DNA of 64,000 nt, taken from positions 20,704,339-20,768,338 of the forward strand of contig CM063500.1 of the NCBI GenBank assembly GCA_032207245.1, read 5' to 3'. A program made the translations under genes and the position numbers. Under the pieces are notes generated by a model. That model ran no database searches, was not told where the DNA came from, and saw nothing but the letters and a program-made list of their open reading frames with translations. This document shows, piece after piece, positions 11,301 to 23,800 of this stretch. This DNA comes from Pardosa pseudoannulata (taxonomy: Eukaryota > Arthropoda > Arachnida > Araneae > Lycosidae). Positions within the stretch are counted from its first letter, which is position 1, and each line of letters begins with the position of its first letter.

Positions 11301-12384
11301 TTAAATGTGTGAAACGAAATAGCTTTTAATTAAAAGCTATTTCGTAAGCTCGTCGTTTTAATAAGCTGTTTTTTTATTAGAATAAAAAACATCTTTTTTA
11401 AAAAAAATTCAAATCGTTCTTCAACATACTTTAGAATGGTCCCAGTGCAATGCCTATTAATTACCTTATATTTTTACTTTATGTCTAGCAATTATATAGT
11501 ATAGGAATATGAATAAATATTAAAATTCCTTTATGTTTAAAACAGTTTAGGCTAGATAAATGTTTATATTTAATCAATGTTATAACATTGTTTTACTGTA
11601 TTCCACACTCTGTAACAACACAACTCTTTGTTTACAAGGAATATTCAGTTTTACGGTCTACTCTGCAATAAACAGTAGAGCAATTTCATGCAGCATGAGA
11701 TATCTAAATTCTTGAAAAACTTGAAATTCGTTTGAAACGGAAGGGCAGAATATTAGTTGCCTATTGGTTATTATAAACATATAAATAAACTGGGAAGGGC
11801 ATTTACGTAGTTAATGACGCTGCGTAAAATTGCCTTACAGCCAGAAGTTTCATATAAAATAAAAAAAAAATAGTTGATACAGAATATTTTGAAGTAACCA
11901 ATAATGTGCAGTTACTGTAAAAAATGATATTTAAGATTTAAAACCAATGAAAGGCAACAAAAATAAATTTCAGTGAAATAAAGCAATCTTCCATCTGTAA
12001 ATATTTGACTTGAAATTGAAAGTTTTATGTTATTTCAGGATTAAAAATATAATATTCTTGACCAAATTTTGTCATTTTAGAGGTCTATTGTTCATCTTAA
12101 AACATTTCGAAGAGGAAATAACACATTAAGTATAATTATGCATTTAAATGCAATGAGACGCTTTTCTTTGAGCTATGAATACCAGTTACATGACATGCTT
12201 ACCAAGTTTGGCATTCTAAAAAAAATTGAAATGGCAATAAAAAATAAGTAATAAAAATTAAAGTAATTGAAAAAACATTCTTTTTAAAAAATAATACTAT
12301 ATGTTGGTTTAGTGTTATATAAGCCCGAATAAACGCATCAAAACTCTGCTAGATTGCATAAACCTTCATTAATAAAATTAGTAC
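11301..12384. other. AT-rich, no gene recognised
   Basis: Stops in all frames and no repeat partner noticed within the window. Confidence 0.5.
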
Positions 12385-12387
12385 TAA

Positions 12388-12515
12388 GGACCGATCTCCC
12401 CAAAATCGTTTAACCTTGATTAACCCATGGCGCCAACCAATGGTATGATGCAACTCTTCGTATAAACAGAGGTTAATCGCGACTAGCCGTTAAACAACTT
12501 TGGCGAGACCAACCC
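12388..12515. mobile_element. Harbinger-like MITE, copy 2 (128 bp)
   Basis: It matches the copy at 9967-10102, sharing GATTAACCCATGGC, the GTTAAAC arms and terminal GG..CC. It is again flanked by TAA (12385-12387 and 12516-12518). Confidence 0.75.
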
Positions 12516-12711
12516 TAAGTCCTCTAATTAAAATCATTGTCAAAAATTAATTAGTTTTTGTGATATCAAAATTTTTTTATCTCATTACTACATTTTGTTT
12601 GTTAATTATCACAAATAAAACATTATTCAAGTGCTAGATACACAAACATAAAATAGTGGAGTTAAAAAAATTACATTTCAATTACTTTTGATAAATTATC
12701 ATTTCCAATTC

Positions 12712-12830
12712 AGCAGAGCGATGACTTAATGGTTAAGATACTTATCTTTGGTGCCTGATTTTGTGTATTCTAATCCTTTACCTTTCATGCTTGTTCGTAG
12801 CCGTTCGGAATCAACTTTAAGCATTTGAAA
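12712..12830 (+). mobile_element. Diverged tRNA-derived SINE fragment
   Basis: GCGATGACTTAATGGTTAAG corresponds to the A-box region, and CTTGTTCGTAGCCGTTCGG plus CAACTTTAAGC to the body of the family. The B box has decayed and the tail is missing. Confidence 0.65.
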
Positions 12831-12839
12831 TCTATCTGG

Positions 12840-13275
12840 ACATATTAAATATGCTGTACCGATGTACTTTCTCCCGATGGTCAGCACGTGCATAGACAGC
12901 TGTGGACTAAATTTCCAAGAAGAATTAGGTGCAGCTGTTGACTTCGAGTTTTAGTGGGGGACCCTTGCGGAGCAGTTATAGATCACGGAGTGGCCCAAGT
13001 CTAACGGTCGAGCCCAGACAGGGATGTGGTCGTGAGATATGGGGGAAGTGGCTAAGCATTATCAACTTTCACCAAAGGGGCCATTTTAAGTACTGCACAC
13101 CCGAAGGGGATGCAGATGTGGGAAAATTTCACCAACAAATGATTGGGATAGAAAAAAGGGGCGTTGAATCGAGGGGTAAAGGTGGAAAAGAAAGTTGGGA
13201 AATGAGTCGAAATTGAGATTCAAGAGTTGCTGGACATCGAAATTCCGTGTCTGTACACCCGCACCGACATCAAGC
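12840..13275 (+). repeat. Interspersed repeat, inverted partner at 51215-51780; family unknown
   Basis: Shared blocks include the CAGCTGTGGACTAAATTTCC region, TTCGAGTTTTAGTGGGG, CAGGGATG, TTTCACCAAAGGGGCCATTT, GGGGATGCAGATGTGGG and AAGAGTTGCTGG. The partner at 51215-51780 shows the same order on the other strand. It is GC-richer than its surroundings and may derive from a retroelement, but no diagnostic domain was recognised. Confidence 0.65.
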
Positions 13276-13444
13276 CGGTTGATAGCCCCAGCCGGCGCCC
13301 TTATAATTACTGGAGGTAAACTCAATAATATTCATAATTATAACCTTGGGTCTCAGAATCTTTTGAATAGGGAATAACGTATAAAAACAAAAAGAAAATT
13401 GTAATGAATTGTTGGACATTGATGAATTGTCGACTAATGAATGT

Positions 13445-13463
13445 TATATATATATATATATAT
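13445..13463. repeat. Short (TA)n run
   Basis: Nineteen bases of alternating TA. Confidence 0.9.
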
Positions 13464-13805
13464 TAATCAAGAAATAATACCTGTAAATAATTAGCTTACA
13501 TAATAAATGTTTTAGTTCAAATATAAGGTATTATATTTTTACTGTGTTTCCCCTTTGAGAATGAACACTGGTGTTTGTGTTGTAAGTACATTACAACAAT
13601 GCTATTTGATAATATTTCTGTAACATCTAGCTGAACATATGTGCACCTTTGTAATAAAGTTGTTTTCAAGACTGCCGGGTTTTATATGTTCCACCTAAAT
13701 TGTCTTATGGGGTACATATGTCTCGGCTCTTAGAGTAAAAAAGGCGTATAATACATTCATAAAATTATCATTTATTAATGTTAGTACCATTTACATAAAT
13801 TTGAC

Positions 13806-13808
<3 letters not shown>

Positions 13809-13873
<65 letters not shown>
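13809..13873. repeat. (AT)n microsatellite, 65 bp
   Basis: Uninterrupted AT dinucleotide run. Confidence 0.97.
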
Positions 13874-13874
<1 letters not shown>

Positions 13875-13917
13875 CACAAGTAAACGAAAAATAAATGAGA
13901 CTTCAAAGGGTTAAGTA

Positions 13918-13980
13918 GTTGGTCCAGTCTCATTAATTCTTGTGAAGCAAAAAAAGTAAATTGTAGCGATCCAAACCATT
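13918..13980 (+). mobile_element. 5'-truncated SINE tail fragment
   Basis: The block GGTCCAGTCTCATTAATTC..GTAGCGATCCAAACC matches the 3' body of the SINE family (GGTCCCGGTCTCATTAGCCC..GTAGCGCTCCAAACC). The tRNA head is missing. A weaker echo lies at about 14728-14790. Confidence 0.6.
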
Positions 13981-14541
13981 GGATATACTATATTTTCCGT
14001 CCCTGATTTAAACATTAGTAATGTAAGTAAATTTAACTAATAGTGCTGTTTTACGATTTGTATGTCTGTTATCCCTGATGATATATTTCCTTATTTCTAA
14101 AAATACTCGAATCAGCATGGATATGATTTCGATTTGGTAACGCCGCCATAAAATGCAAACTAAATTGCTTGTAAAGAGAGTTCTTTTACTGCCCGTTTTA
14201 TTGGTTTTCCATTACGGAAAGAGATAGTACACTGCTTCTACTTATCCGAATTGAAAATTAATGTTTACTGTACTATTATATTCTCGTTCGGTAATAATTA
14301 ATTGTGGTGAGTCTGGGAGATTTTCATTAAAGATACAAACTAGTCTCAGATGTCTATTTATCTGTTTATCTAAAATGCTTTCTGGTTTACAATTTGTATT
14401 GAAACTTTAACAAACAAAAATACACAATCTAATCTGTAGGACTAAATGATATCTCTGCTGCCACTATGAGAAAATGGTAATTTATTCAATAACACTGTTT
14501 CCTAAAGAATATGCTAAAAATCCGACCAACTGATGATGGTG

Positions 14542-14630
14542 TAACACTAAAACTACCGGACATTTTTATAAGGGCAAAAATAACGAAAAATGGGGTCATT
14601 TGACCCCTCTTGGTAGATTTTTAGTGTTAA
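14542..14630. mobile_element. Tiny MITE with imperfect inverted ends
   Basis: Left end TAACACTAAAACTACC and right end (reverse complement) TTAACACTAAAAATCTACC form the arms. The middle contains the palindrome GGGGTCATTTGACCCC. The right TTAA and the arm style resemble piggyBac-type MITEs, but the left TTAA has decayed to GTAA. Confidence 0.5.
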
Positions 14631-16453
14631 TAAAGAAGCCTTTGGTTTCCTATATTGGAGTTCGAGGTTTGAAATTCTATTGTTGGTATGAATGTTTGTA
14701 ATTTTTGAAATAGGATTCAAGCACTAAGCCCCGGTCAAATATACTATTTTGTAGCAAAAAGTAGTTTACAACGATCGAAACAAAACGAAACTAGATCAAA
14801 GTTTTCTAATCCAAGTGTTCCTGTTCACAACGTTAGTGGAAGGGAGTTTGTATTCCAATAACACTGTTTGCCAGTTCTGAGTTATGAAGTAAATGCCAGG
14901 TTTGGAGATCCCATAGTTGAACAGCGAATCTTCTAGTACTTCAAGGTCAAGGTTAAGGTAATTGGGTTTAACAGAGTACCTAGCAAAGTGTAAGGTCTTC
15001 ACTTTAACCTCTGAACGCAAGCAGATCAAAACATAAATTTAGGCCTCAAGGCAAAAAGTGATCCAAACTAAAATTTAATACACTCCAGCTCACAAGGAAG
15101 CGAGGAGTGAGGACGTTCTCATAAAAAATTATGAGTAACCAACGCGTTGTCTAATTAGGTGATAATTAGACTGTAACCTTGACAATGACCATTAGGTATG
15201 GTTAACAGCAATGCACGGATTCAACAACACGAAGCTTAGAAATAATAATAAAAAAGTAGTATAATAATAATAACAGGGACAGTATAAAAGTTGCAACTTG
15301 GTACAACAATTAAAAATAAACAAAAAGTGACAACACTAACAAAAAAATATATTTTTGAGTTTTATAAAATTTTAAAATTTTTATTAACCATTTTTTTCAG
15401 TTTTTTTATTTTTATAAACATAAAACAAGACAAAACATTAAGCAAAGTAAAAATAAACGAGAGCAAAGTAGCGGAATGATACCATACCCAAAATATTGGA
15501 AAATGAAAAATTTAATAGAAAAAAAGCCAAAAGGTACAAAAAACGGTACTTCATTATAAAAAAAAACATCAAAAAACAAAAATTTAGGCAATAAAACCTA
15601 AAAACGAAATTTTAAGTAAAATTACAAGTTGTTATCGTCGTTTTCCAGTACTTGTTCACCCTGCCGCTTAGATTCTTCAATGTGCTGCATGCATCAAATT
15701 GACTATAAATCCCGTTTCATCCCATTATAAAAGAAGTGCGGTTCCATATTACAGGATAGTTCACAGTATTACACCTAAGTAGATAGTCACAGAGACATAA
15801 GAAAGAGAATTCAGCTACCACATTCGTGGGTGATCTGGATTGAAGTCAATCTTTGCTGTATCATTCTGTTTAGAATGGTAAATAGGGAACCTAATTGTCC
15901 ATTTTCAAAAACTTTCATCCATCAAGGAAAAAAGTAAAGCATTTTATGATGAGAAAGCTTATTTTTATGAGAGTTATTCATTAGAAACACTTGTCTCCTT
16001 TTTCATATAATTTTTAGACAATGGACAGTTGTGCGCCAGTCCTTTGACTCTATGCCAACTACATAAATTTTGAAGTCTTAAAGTAGAGCTTTTAATCTCT
16101 AGCTGACGAAGATTGAAATGGTAATACACACATTCTGAAATGCTTTGAAATGCTAGATGAATTTGTAGGATATCTGTACTCAAAATAAAACCATTCAGAT
16201 AGTGAATTATCACTTTTGTGCTGATCATCCTCTTTCATCTATGCCATGCCGCGAAACTTACAGATAAAAAAGTCATTCAATAGTTTTAATTATTCAGTAT
16301 ATCCTCTTTTTAATCCTTTATATGTTCTTGCCATTATTGTAGATTATAATAAATATTTCTAAGGTTACATGTCTAATAATTATTAATACGTTCTTGTCAA
16401 ATAAAGATAGGCTCACAAAGCACTGTGAAGTAATTTCCAACTTCGTCTTTTTC
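14631..16453. other. No gene recognised
   Basis: AT-rich DNA. Short open frames (for example minus 15029-14796) lack any recognisable domain or family resemblance, so none is called. Confidence 0.5.
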
Positions 16454-17545
16454 CTATTTATACTGACGTAAAGTGTCTGTTACCGCAGCATACGTTATGA
16501 ATACACCCATATACGCTAATACGAAGTTCTTATTGAAAGGAATTCCACCAAACAATGTCATAAATAAATCCTTGTCTATATACCTCAGATAAAGAAGCTG
16601 TCTGGAATCGAAGCCGGAAGGGCTTTGTGGGAGATGGCTTGCATTTTCTACCATTTCAGAACATAGGGTAGGCAACTTATTTGCAACAGAACACATAATC
16701 ATAAAAGAAAAAGTGCAGTTTGCAGCAAGTAAGCAAATCATTGTTTGCTGAAGAACTGTACCCAAACTGAAACTGTTGACAATTAAGTTAAACACATAGT
16801 ACAAGCTAGAAGTATTATATAGGACGAAAATCGATAAGAATGTGGACAGCTGATTGTTAGTTTCCATGATTTTATTTTTCAATGTAGTAAATTCTTCCAA
16901 GAGGTACTCGTAATTAGGAATTTCCTTTAAGGTTAGTAGCTTTTTATACCTCTGCAATCTCTTGATGAACTGGTAGCAAACCGTGACGTATAAGATGCAA
17001 AACGTGGTCATCGGCATAAATAATCCTATTACTTTTAAAGCTGCAACTAAAATAATGATTAATTTATTGAAAGCAGTTGAGTTAATTTTAACTCCAAATA
17101 CGAAAACACTGGCATTTGCATCTTGGGCTGAAAATATTGGGTATGTTTCAAGCATAAAAATGACAATGGCAGTCAAAATATTAAATAATGCCCAGAAATA
17201 TAATCTCCTATTAGAGCTTCCGTCAGATCTTTCAGATTGAGATTTATTACGAGTTGTTCGACGATCTTTCATCAATTTCTTCAATAACCTGGTTAATAGA
17301 ATTCTGAAAATGATACCCATTATCATCCCATAAAATGTTCCTAAGAATTCTGCAGAATTAATGCAACGATATTTTTTTAGTTCAAACATTAAAGATATCA
17401 TAATTATGATCAATAAGATAGAAATAAAATCACTCGCAATATTAATAATATGGTCGAACAAACGTTTTTCACCAGGTCGTAGGCTGTATACCAGGTTTAA
17501 ACGAAATAGAAATACCAATAATTTATGGATATCATAACATTCCAT
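16454..17545 (-). CDS. Gustatory-receptor-like 7TM protein 1 (single exon)
   Basis: This is a complete 363-residue frame from ATG to stop with no intron. Hydrophobic segments fall at about residues 36-54, 67-87, 115-133, 162-190, 234-256, 264-285 and 337-357, giving seven membrane passes; the loop at 88-114 is strongly basic. There is no signal peptide. It shares with the genes at 36450-37517 and 46129-47217 an N-terminal MExY.I.K..VFLFRLNLV-like start, a MPxxTxxxxYxxxC motif after segment 4 (residues 177-190), the ENASHLP-like block (300-306), LRYIDKD (320-326) and GGIPFNK before segment 7. The last segment has ITY but lacks the Q-F end of insect TYhhhhhQF. The family would form ligand-gated ion channels in chemosensory cells; this role is inferred. 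Tandem copies of its 5' end lie upstream (17923-20170). Another 7TM chemoreceptor class is the main alternative. Confidence 0.75.
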   Translation of the reverse strand: MECYDIHKLLVFLFRLNLVYSLRPGEKRLFDHIINIASDFISILLIIIMISLMFELKKYRCINSAEFLGTFYGMIMGIIFRILLTRLLKKLMKDRRTTRNKSQSERSDGSSNRRLYFWALFNILTAIVIFMLETYPIFSAQDANASVFVFGVKINSTAFNKLIIILVAALKVIGLFMPMTTFCILYVTVCYQFIKRLQRYKKLLTLKEIPNYEYLLEEFTTLKNKIMETNNQLSTFLSIFVLYNTSSLYYVFNLIVNSFSLGTVLQQTMICLLAANCTFSFMIMCSVANKLPTLCSEMVENASHLPQSPSGFDSRQLLYLRYIDKDLFMTLFGGIPFNKNFVLAYMGVFITYAAVTDTLRQYK

Positions 17546-17922
17546 GGTTTTAGTGTAATTTAAAATATAAAAAATAGCAAGAACTTATATGAAAATAAAA
17601 TATACAAATGCAATCTTTGGAAAATTCATATTTTTCTCTTTTGTTCAAATGTTTTTACGGTTGACAGTATTATGTTCTTGACTGATGTGATTATTATTTT
17701 AGAACAATTTGCCAAAGTATTTTGAGTTTATTAAAATAAAAACAAAAATACTTATAAAAAATAAAATAAACCGAAATTCACAGTTTTTCTCTTTATGCTA
17801 ATAATAAATTTAGTATATAATATGACGGTAAATAATATGCTTTGAAAAAGTTGGCTTATTTATCTTTACTTATTATCAGTTATTGAAAAAGAACATCGAG
17901 AATCTGTACTCTATTCTTTCGT
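17546..17922 (-). promoter_or_regulatory. Immediate upstream region of Gr-like gene 1, duplicated at 19320-19740
   Basis: This AT-rich 5' flank, with the first coding bases of the gene, reappears in diverged form at about 19320-19740 (shared AGTGTAATTT, AACGCAATCTTTG, CTTATTATCAGTT-like blocks). It presumably holds the gene's promoter, but no TATA box or initiator can be chosen with confidence. Confidence 0.4.
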
Positions 17923-18071
17923 TTTTTATGTATTTCATATTTTTAAAAAGTTAAAGATGCTTATTTCTAACAAAATCTCAGCAACCTAGGAATCAGTGCA
18001 ACTTTAAACTGAAGCGTCCAAAATGCAGCATTCTCTACATTCAGTTGATCTTCAGTTGCTACATTAAGTAA

Positions 18072-18164
18072 TTTACAGTTAAGTTTTTCACCAAATTGTA
18101 GGCTGTATATCAAGTTTAAACGAAATAGAAATACTAATAATTTATGGATATTATAAAATTCCAT
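18072..18164 (-). pseudogene. Gr1 5'-end copy A
   Basis: About 31 codons from the ATG at 18164 (MEFYNIHKLLVFLFRLNLIY and a few more) closely match residues 1-27 of Gr-like gene 1. Homology then stops and the frame runs into unrelated repeat DNA. This is an orphan first segment with no receptor body. Confidence 0.85.
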
Positions 18165-18564
18165 GTTCAATGCGAGGTTTTAACACAGTTTGAAGAAATT
18201 TAAACGTAACATTCGATCACACTGCAGATCAAAATAAGAGATGCAAGTATTCTTCAGTGTTATCAGCAACTGAAGAAGTGTTCAAAAGATGGTTTCGATC
18301 CAATAATGAAAACGCCTTTTAAAGTCTTGACTGAAAATGGTTTTAGGCTATACAACAGATTTAAACGAAACTCTTCTTCTTCTTTTTATGTATTTCAGAT
18401 CTTTTAAAAGTTAATGATGCTTATTTCCAACAAGATCTCATCACCCTAAGAATTAGTGTAAATTTGGTGAAATTGATTTTAAGACAGCTTTAAACTGAAG
18501 CAACCAAAATGCAGCATTCTGTACATTCAGTTGATCTTCAGTTGCTACATTAAGTAATTTACAG

Positions 18565-18648
18565 TTAGACGTTTTTCACCAGATTGTAGGATCTATATCA
18601 AGTTTAAACGAAGCAGAAATACCAATAACTTATATAATAAAATTCCAT
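18565..18648 (-). pseudogene. Gr1 5'-end copy B, frameshifted
   Basis: The start is preserved (MEFY), but a small deletion removes the bases coding for NIHK and shifts the frame. DNA similarity continues to the CACCAGATTGTAG block. Non-functional. Confidence 0.8.
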
Positions 18649-19027
18649 GTTCAATGCAAGGTTTTAACACAGTTTGAAGAAATTTAAACGTTACATTAGA
18701 TTACACTTTAGATCAAAATGAGAGATGCAAGTATTCTTCAACGTTATCAGCAACTGAAGACGTGTTCAAAAGATGGTTTCGATCCAATAACGGAAAGGCC
18801 TTTTATAGTTTTGACTGAAAATGGCTTTAGGCTATACAACAGATTTAAACGAAACTCTTCTTCTTCATTTTATGTATTTCAGATCTTTTAAAAGTTAAGA
18901 ATGTTTATTTCCAACAAAATCTCATCACCCTAAGAATAAGTGTAAATTTGTTGAAATGATTTTACGAAAGCTTTAAACTGAAGCATCCAAAATGTAGCAT
19001 TCTCTACATTCAGTTGGTCTTCAGTTG

Positions 19028-19135
19028 CTACATTAAGCAATTTACATCGCAACGTTTTCCACCAGATTGTAAGCTGTATATCAAGTTTAAACGAAATAGA
19101 AATACCAATAATTTATGGATATTATAAAATTCCAT
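19028..19135 (-). pseudogene. Gr1 5'-end copy C, open for 35 codons
   Basis: From ATG 19135 the copy reads MEFYNIHKLLVFLFRLNLIY, then SLQSGGKRC, and reaches a TAG at 19028-19030. The first 27 residues match Gr-like gene 1. It encodes only the cytosolic N terminus before the first membrane segment. Confidence 0.85.
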
Positions 19136-20170
19136 GTTCAGTGCGAGGTTTTAACACAGTTTGAAGAAATTTAAACGTTACATTAAATTATACTTCAGAT
19201 CAAAATAAGAGATGCAAGTATTCTTCAACGTTATCAGCAACTGAAGACGTGTTCAAAAGATGGTTTCCATCCAATAACGAAAAGTCCTTTTAAAGTCTTG
19301 ACTGAAAATGACTGCAGGCTGTACAGCAGAATTAAACGATACATAATTACCATTAATTTAAAAATACCATAAAATTCAATGTTTAGTGTAATTTCAAATG
19401 TAAAAAAGTAATTTACCAGAACTTATATATACTTTAAATATATAAACGCAATCTTTGTAAAACTAAAATAGTTTCCTCTTTTCGTCAATAGTATATCAGA
19501 CAATATTACATACTTGATTTAACAGATGAGTTTTTAAAGTAAGTTTGCCAAAGCATTTTAACTGAAAATAAAGGAACTTTTTCATTAAAAATCAATGAAT
19601 CCAAAACTTATATTTTTTCTGATAATAAAATATATATTGTAAAACTAAATAATATACTTCAAAATATACTTATTGTCAGTTCTAGAAAAAAAAGACATCG
19701 GTCTTTTACTTTTTCTTTTTCTTTTTCGAATGTATTTCAGAATTTTGTTTCAAGGTTGATTATTCTTATTTCCAACAAAATCTTATTGTCAGAGAAAAAA
19801 ACATCGGTTCTTTACTTTTTCTTTTCCTTTTTCGAAAATGTATTTCAGAATTTTGTTTCAATGTTGATTATTCTTATTTCCAATAAAATTTTAGATTTCT
19901 TTGATACTATTTAGATGAAATGATTTTACGAAATCTTTAAAAAGCATCCAAACAAAAACATTCTCTATATTCAGTTGATTTATAGTTGCTACATTAAGCT
20001 ACAGCTTAAAATTTAAACGCCGAATGAAGAAACTTAATCTTTACATTAAAGTGTATTTTATAGTCAAAATGAGAGATGCAGATATTCTTCAACTTTCTCA
20101 ACAACTCTAAAATATGATTTGATCCAATAACGAAAAGATCTTTTGAAGTCTTTTTGTTTACTGGAAATGA

Positions 20171-20679
20171 TTTTTCGGACAATCCTTTATAAGATATCTC
20201 CCAGGCACATGTTTTATATCGAAGTATCTGCAAACATACACTGAATTCAAAGAATGATTGACTTTGTTTCAATCGATTCTTTTGACTCAAACTGCAAACA
20301 ACAAAGACGATTTTCATAAGAGTTCTTTTTTGCACGACAATATTTCTTTCCAGGAAATCGATGAGGAGTATGGTAAACTCTTTTGAAAGAGTTTAAGTAC
20401 TGCTGTATATAATGTGTGCAGGATGTGAAAAGGTTTCCAGTATAATGGGCCTAAAATTTGGCTATAATTATGATTAACTTAATATGTCAACAAAACATTT
20501 AAGAAGTTGGGTTGTTTTTCTTTGATCAGGGATTGTTTGGAACATAGTCGGCCTTCTCCGGAGGCAGCATTCCCCTCACTTCTACTCAACTAACAAATTA
20601 AGCATTTGTTTTAGCACTACTTTTCTTATATCTGCTTATACTTTAATCTTTAAAATAGGATTTTTCTATGATATTTTTA
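20171..20679. other. No gene recognised
   Basis: AT-rich spacer between the Gr1 5'-end array and the SINE. A minus-strand open frame covering 20006-20335 lies mostly in array sequence and has no recognisable domain. Confidence 0.5.
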
Positions 20680-20862
20680 TTTGGTTTGGTTTTGGTTTGG
20701 AGTACTACGGTCTACTTTTTGCAACACGAGGGCTAATGAAACCGGGACCTACAGCTTAAAGCCGATTCCGAACGGATACGAACATCCATGCCCCAGTGGG
20801 ATTCGAACCCACGAACTTCGGTACCAAAGGTCAGCACCCTAACCAGTATGCCATCATTTGGC
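20680..20862 (-). mobile_element. tRNA-derived SINE, near full length
   Basis: On the minus strand the head contains a clear B box (GGGTTCGAATCCC, about 20800-20815). The body matches the family and the 3' tail is the complement of TTTGGTTTGGTTTTGG. No clean target duplication was found. Confidence 0.85.
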
Positions 20863-23800
20863 CTTTATCTTAATGAAAACGATATTTGAAACATATTATC
20901 AGGAATTGTACCTTTTGGTAAATTACTTTTTGTTCAATTACGTATTAGCTAACTCACTGGTGTGCAATACTTAAGCAACAAATGGTTTTTTTTTTTTGCC
21001 ATAACTCCAAAAGAAATCATCTGAGAGACATCCTTTCATGAAATTCAGAAATGAGGGATAGTATTATGTATGTAAATGATGACGAAAGCATCGGAGCTGA
21101 AAAAGGAATACAATGCAATACTTTTAAATTTCTAATATAATTTGTATATAAAAATTATGAATTGTTTTAAAATGATGTATTATGTAAAAGTATAGTATTA
21201 TCAATTATATTACTGGCAGACATTTAATATTGAATGTAAAATGTTTTCGAATATTTTAAGACTATCTCTAAATTTTTTTCTAAAACAGATGGTTATAAAA
21301 AAACCTCAATACAATTTTTAGTATTAAAAAATTAAGTTTTTTTGTTCCTTTTTAATTTTTAACTTAATTAGAAAATAAATAAATTGTGAAAGGCTTTTAA
21401 ATGATGTGTACTGTAAAGATATAATTTTATCAATTATGTTTGTAGAAGACGTTGCATATAACATTTGTGAGAAAACTATCTTTTACGGAAGATATTGCAT
21501 TGTGACTGTTTCTGATAATAATTTCTGATATTTCAAGATAATCTCCAATTTTTGCATACTAATACAGAGAGTAGAAAAAGTAAAACTCAATTGACATTTT
21601 AGTATAATAAATTAATCGATTTTGTTCCTTTTTAATTTCTAACGTGATTTGTGTATAAAAATTATGAATGGTTTTAAAATTATGTATAATGTAAAATATA
21701 GTATTATTAATTATATTTTTGGAAGACATGGGATATTGAATAGAAAATGTTTTTGGGTATTTCAAGACTATCTCTAATTTTTTCTAATACAGATGGTTAT
21801 AAAAAACCTCAATAGAATTTTAGTATTTAAAAATTAAGCTTTTTTGTTCCTTTTTAATTTCTAACATAATTAGAAAATAAATAAATTATGAAAGGCTTTT
21901 CAATAATGTGTACTGTAAAGATATAATTTTATCAATTAAACTTGTAGAAGACATTGCATATAACATTTATGAGAAAACTACCTTTTACGGAGGATATTGC
22001 ATTGTGATTGTAATATAATTTCTGATATTTCAACATAATCTCCAATTTTTGCATACTAATACAGAAGGTGGAAAAAGTAAAACTCAATTGACTTTTTAGT
22101 ATAAAAAGTTATTCCATTTTGTTCCTTTTAAATTTCTAATATAATTTGTATATAAAAATTATGAATTGTTTTAAAATGATGTATTATGTAAAAGTATAGT
22201 ATTATCAATTATATTTCTGGCAGAGATTTAATATTGAATGTAAAATATTTTCGGATATTTAAGACTATCTCTAAATTTTTTTCTAAAACAGATGGTTATA
22301 AAAAAAAACCTCAATACAATTTTTAGTATTTAAAAATTAAGTTTTTTTGTTCCTTTTTAATTTTTAACTTAATTAAAAAATAAATAAATTATGAAAGGCT
22401 TTTAAATGATGTGTATTGTAAAGATATAATTTTATCAATTATGCTTGTAGAAGACGTTGCATATAACATCTGTAAGAAAACTACCTTTTATGGAAGATAT
22501 TGCATTGTGACTGTTTCTGATAATAATTTCTGATATTTCAAGATAATCTCCAATTTTTGCATACTAATACAGAGAGTAGAAAAAGTAAAACTCAATTGAC
22601 ATTTTAGTAGAATAAATTAATCAGTTTTGTTCCTTTTTAATTGCTAACCTAATTTGTGCATAAAAATTATGAAGGGTTTTAAAATTATGTATAATGTAAA
22701 CTATAGTATTATCAATTATATTTGTGGAAGACATGGGATATTGAATACAAAATGTTTTTGGGTATTTTAAGACTATCTCTAATTTTTTTTCTAATACAGA
22801 TGGTTATAAAAAACCTCAGTAGAATTTTTAGTGTTTAAAAATTAATCAATTTTGTTTCTTTTTAATTTCTAACATAATTTATGTATGAAAACTATGAATT
22901 GTTTTAAAATGATGTATTGTAAAAGTATAGTATTATCAATTATATTTGAGGAAGACATTGGATATTGAATGTAAAATGTTTTCCAATATTTTAAGACTAT
23001 CTCTAATTTTTTTTCTAATACAGATGGTTATAAAAAACCTCAATAGAATTTTAGTATTTAAAAATTAAGCTTTTTTGTTCCTTTTTAATTTCTAACATTA
23101 TTAGAAAATAAATATATTATGAAAGACTTTTAAATGTTGTATACTGTAAAGATATTATTTTATCAATTATACTTATAGAAGGCATTACATATAACATTTG
23201 TGAGAAACTACATTTTACGGAAGATATTGCATTGTGGTTGTTTCTGATAATAATTTCTGATATTTCAAGATAATCTCCAATTTTTGCATACTAATACAGA
23301 GGGTAGAAAAAATGAAACTGAAATGACTTTTTAATATAAAACATTAATAGATTTTGTTCCTTTTTAATTTCTAACATAATTTGTGTATAAAAATTATGAA
23401 TGGTTTTAAAATTATGTATAATGTAAAAATATAGTATAATCCATTATATTTGTGGAAGACATTGGATATTGAATGTAAAATGTTTTCGTATATTCTAAAA
23501 CTATGTCTAAATTATGAATGGTTTTAAAAGGATATATACTGTAAAGATATAATATTATCAATTATATTCGAAGAAGACATTGCATTTTGAATGTAAGATG
23601 TTTTCAGTAATTTCTGTCTCCAATTTTTGCATTCTAATATAAAGAGTAAAAAAATGAATTTGTATTATTTAAAAATTAAACTGTTTTGTACCTTTTTAAT
23701 TTCTAAAATATTTTGAATATAAAAAATTATGAACGGTTTTAAAATGATGTATAATGTAAAAATATAGTATTATCAATTATATTTGTGGAAGACATTGCAT

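Larger units (their letters stand above)
17923..20170 (-). repeat. Tandem array of duplicated Gr1 5' ends, unit about 485 bp
   Basis: Three similar units each hold a TATGTATTTCA start block, an ACATTCAGTTGATCTTCAGT block, a copy of the first codons of the Gr-like gene, and an AAGAGATGCAAGTATTCTTC block. The copied start codons are at 18164, 18648 and 19135, spaced 484 and 487 bp. A fourth, more diverged unit spans about 19320-20170 and includes the gene's natural upstream flank (about 19320-19740). None of the units contains the transmembrane part of the gene. Confidence 0.85.

Noticed and set aside
13640..13720. AATAAAG followed by GC-rich bases as an LTR or gene 3' end
   Set aside because: No paired boundary or target duplication could be found.
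17967..18071. Continuation of Gr1 copy A as a 67-residue protein
   Set aside because: Similarity to the receptor stops after about 31 codons; the rest is translated repeat DNA.
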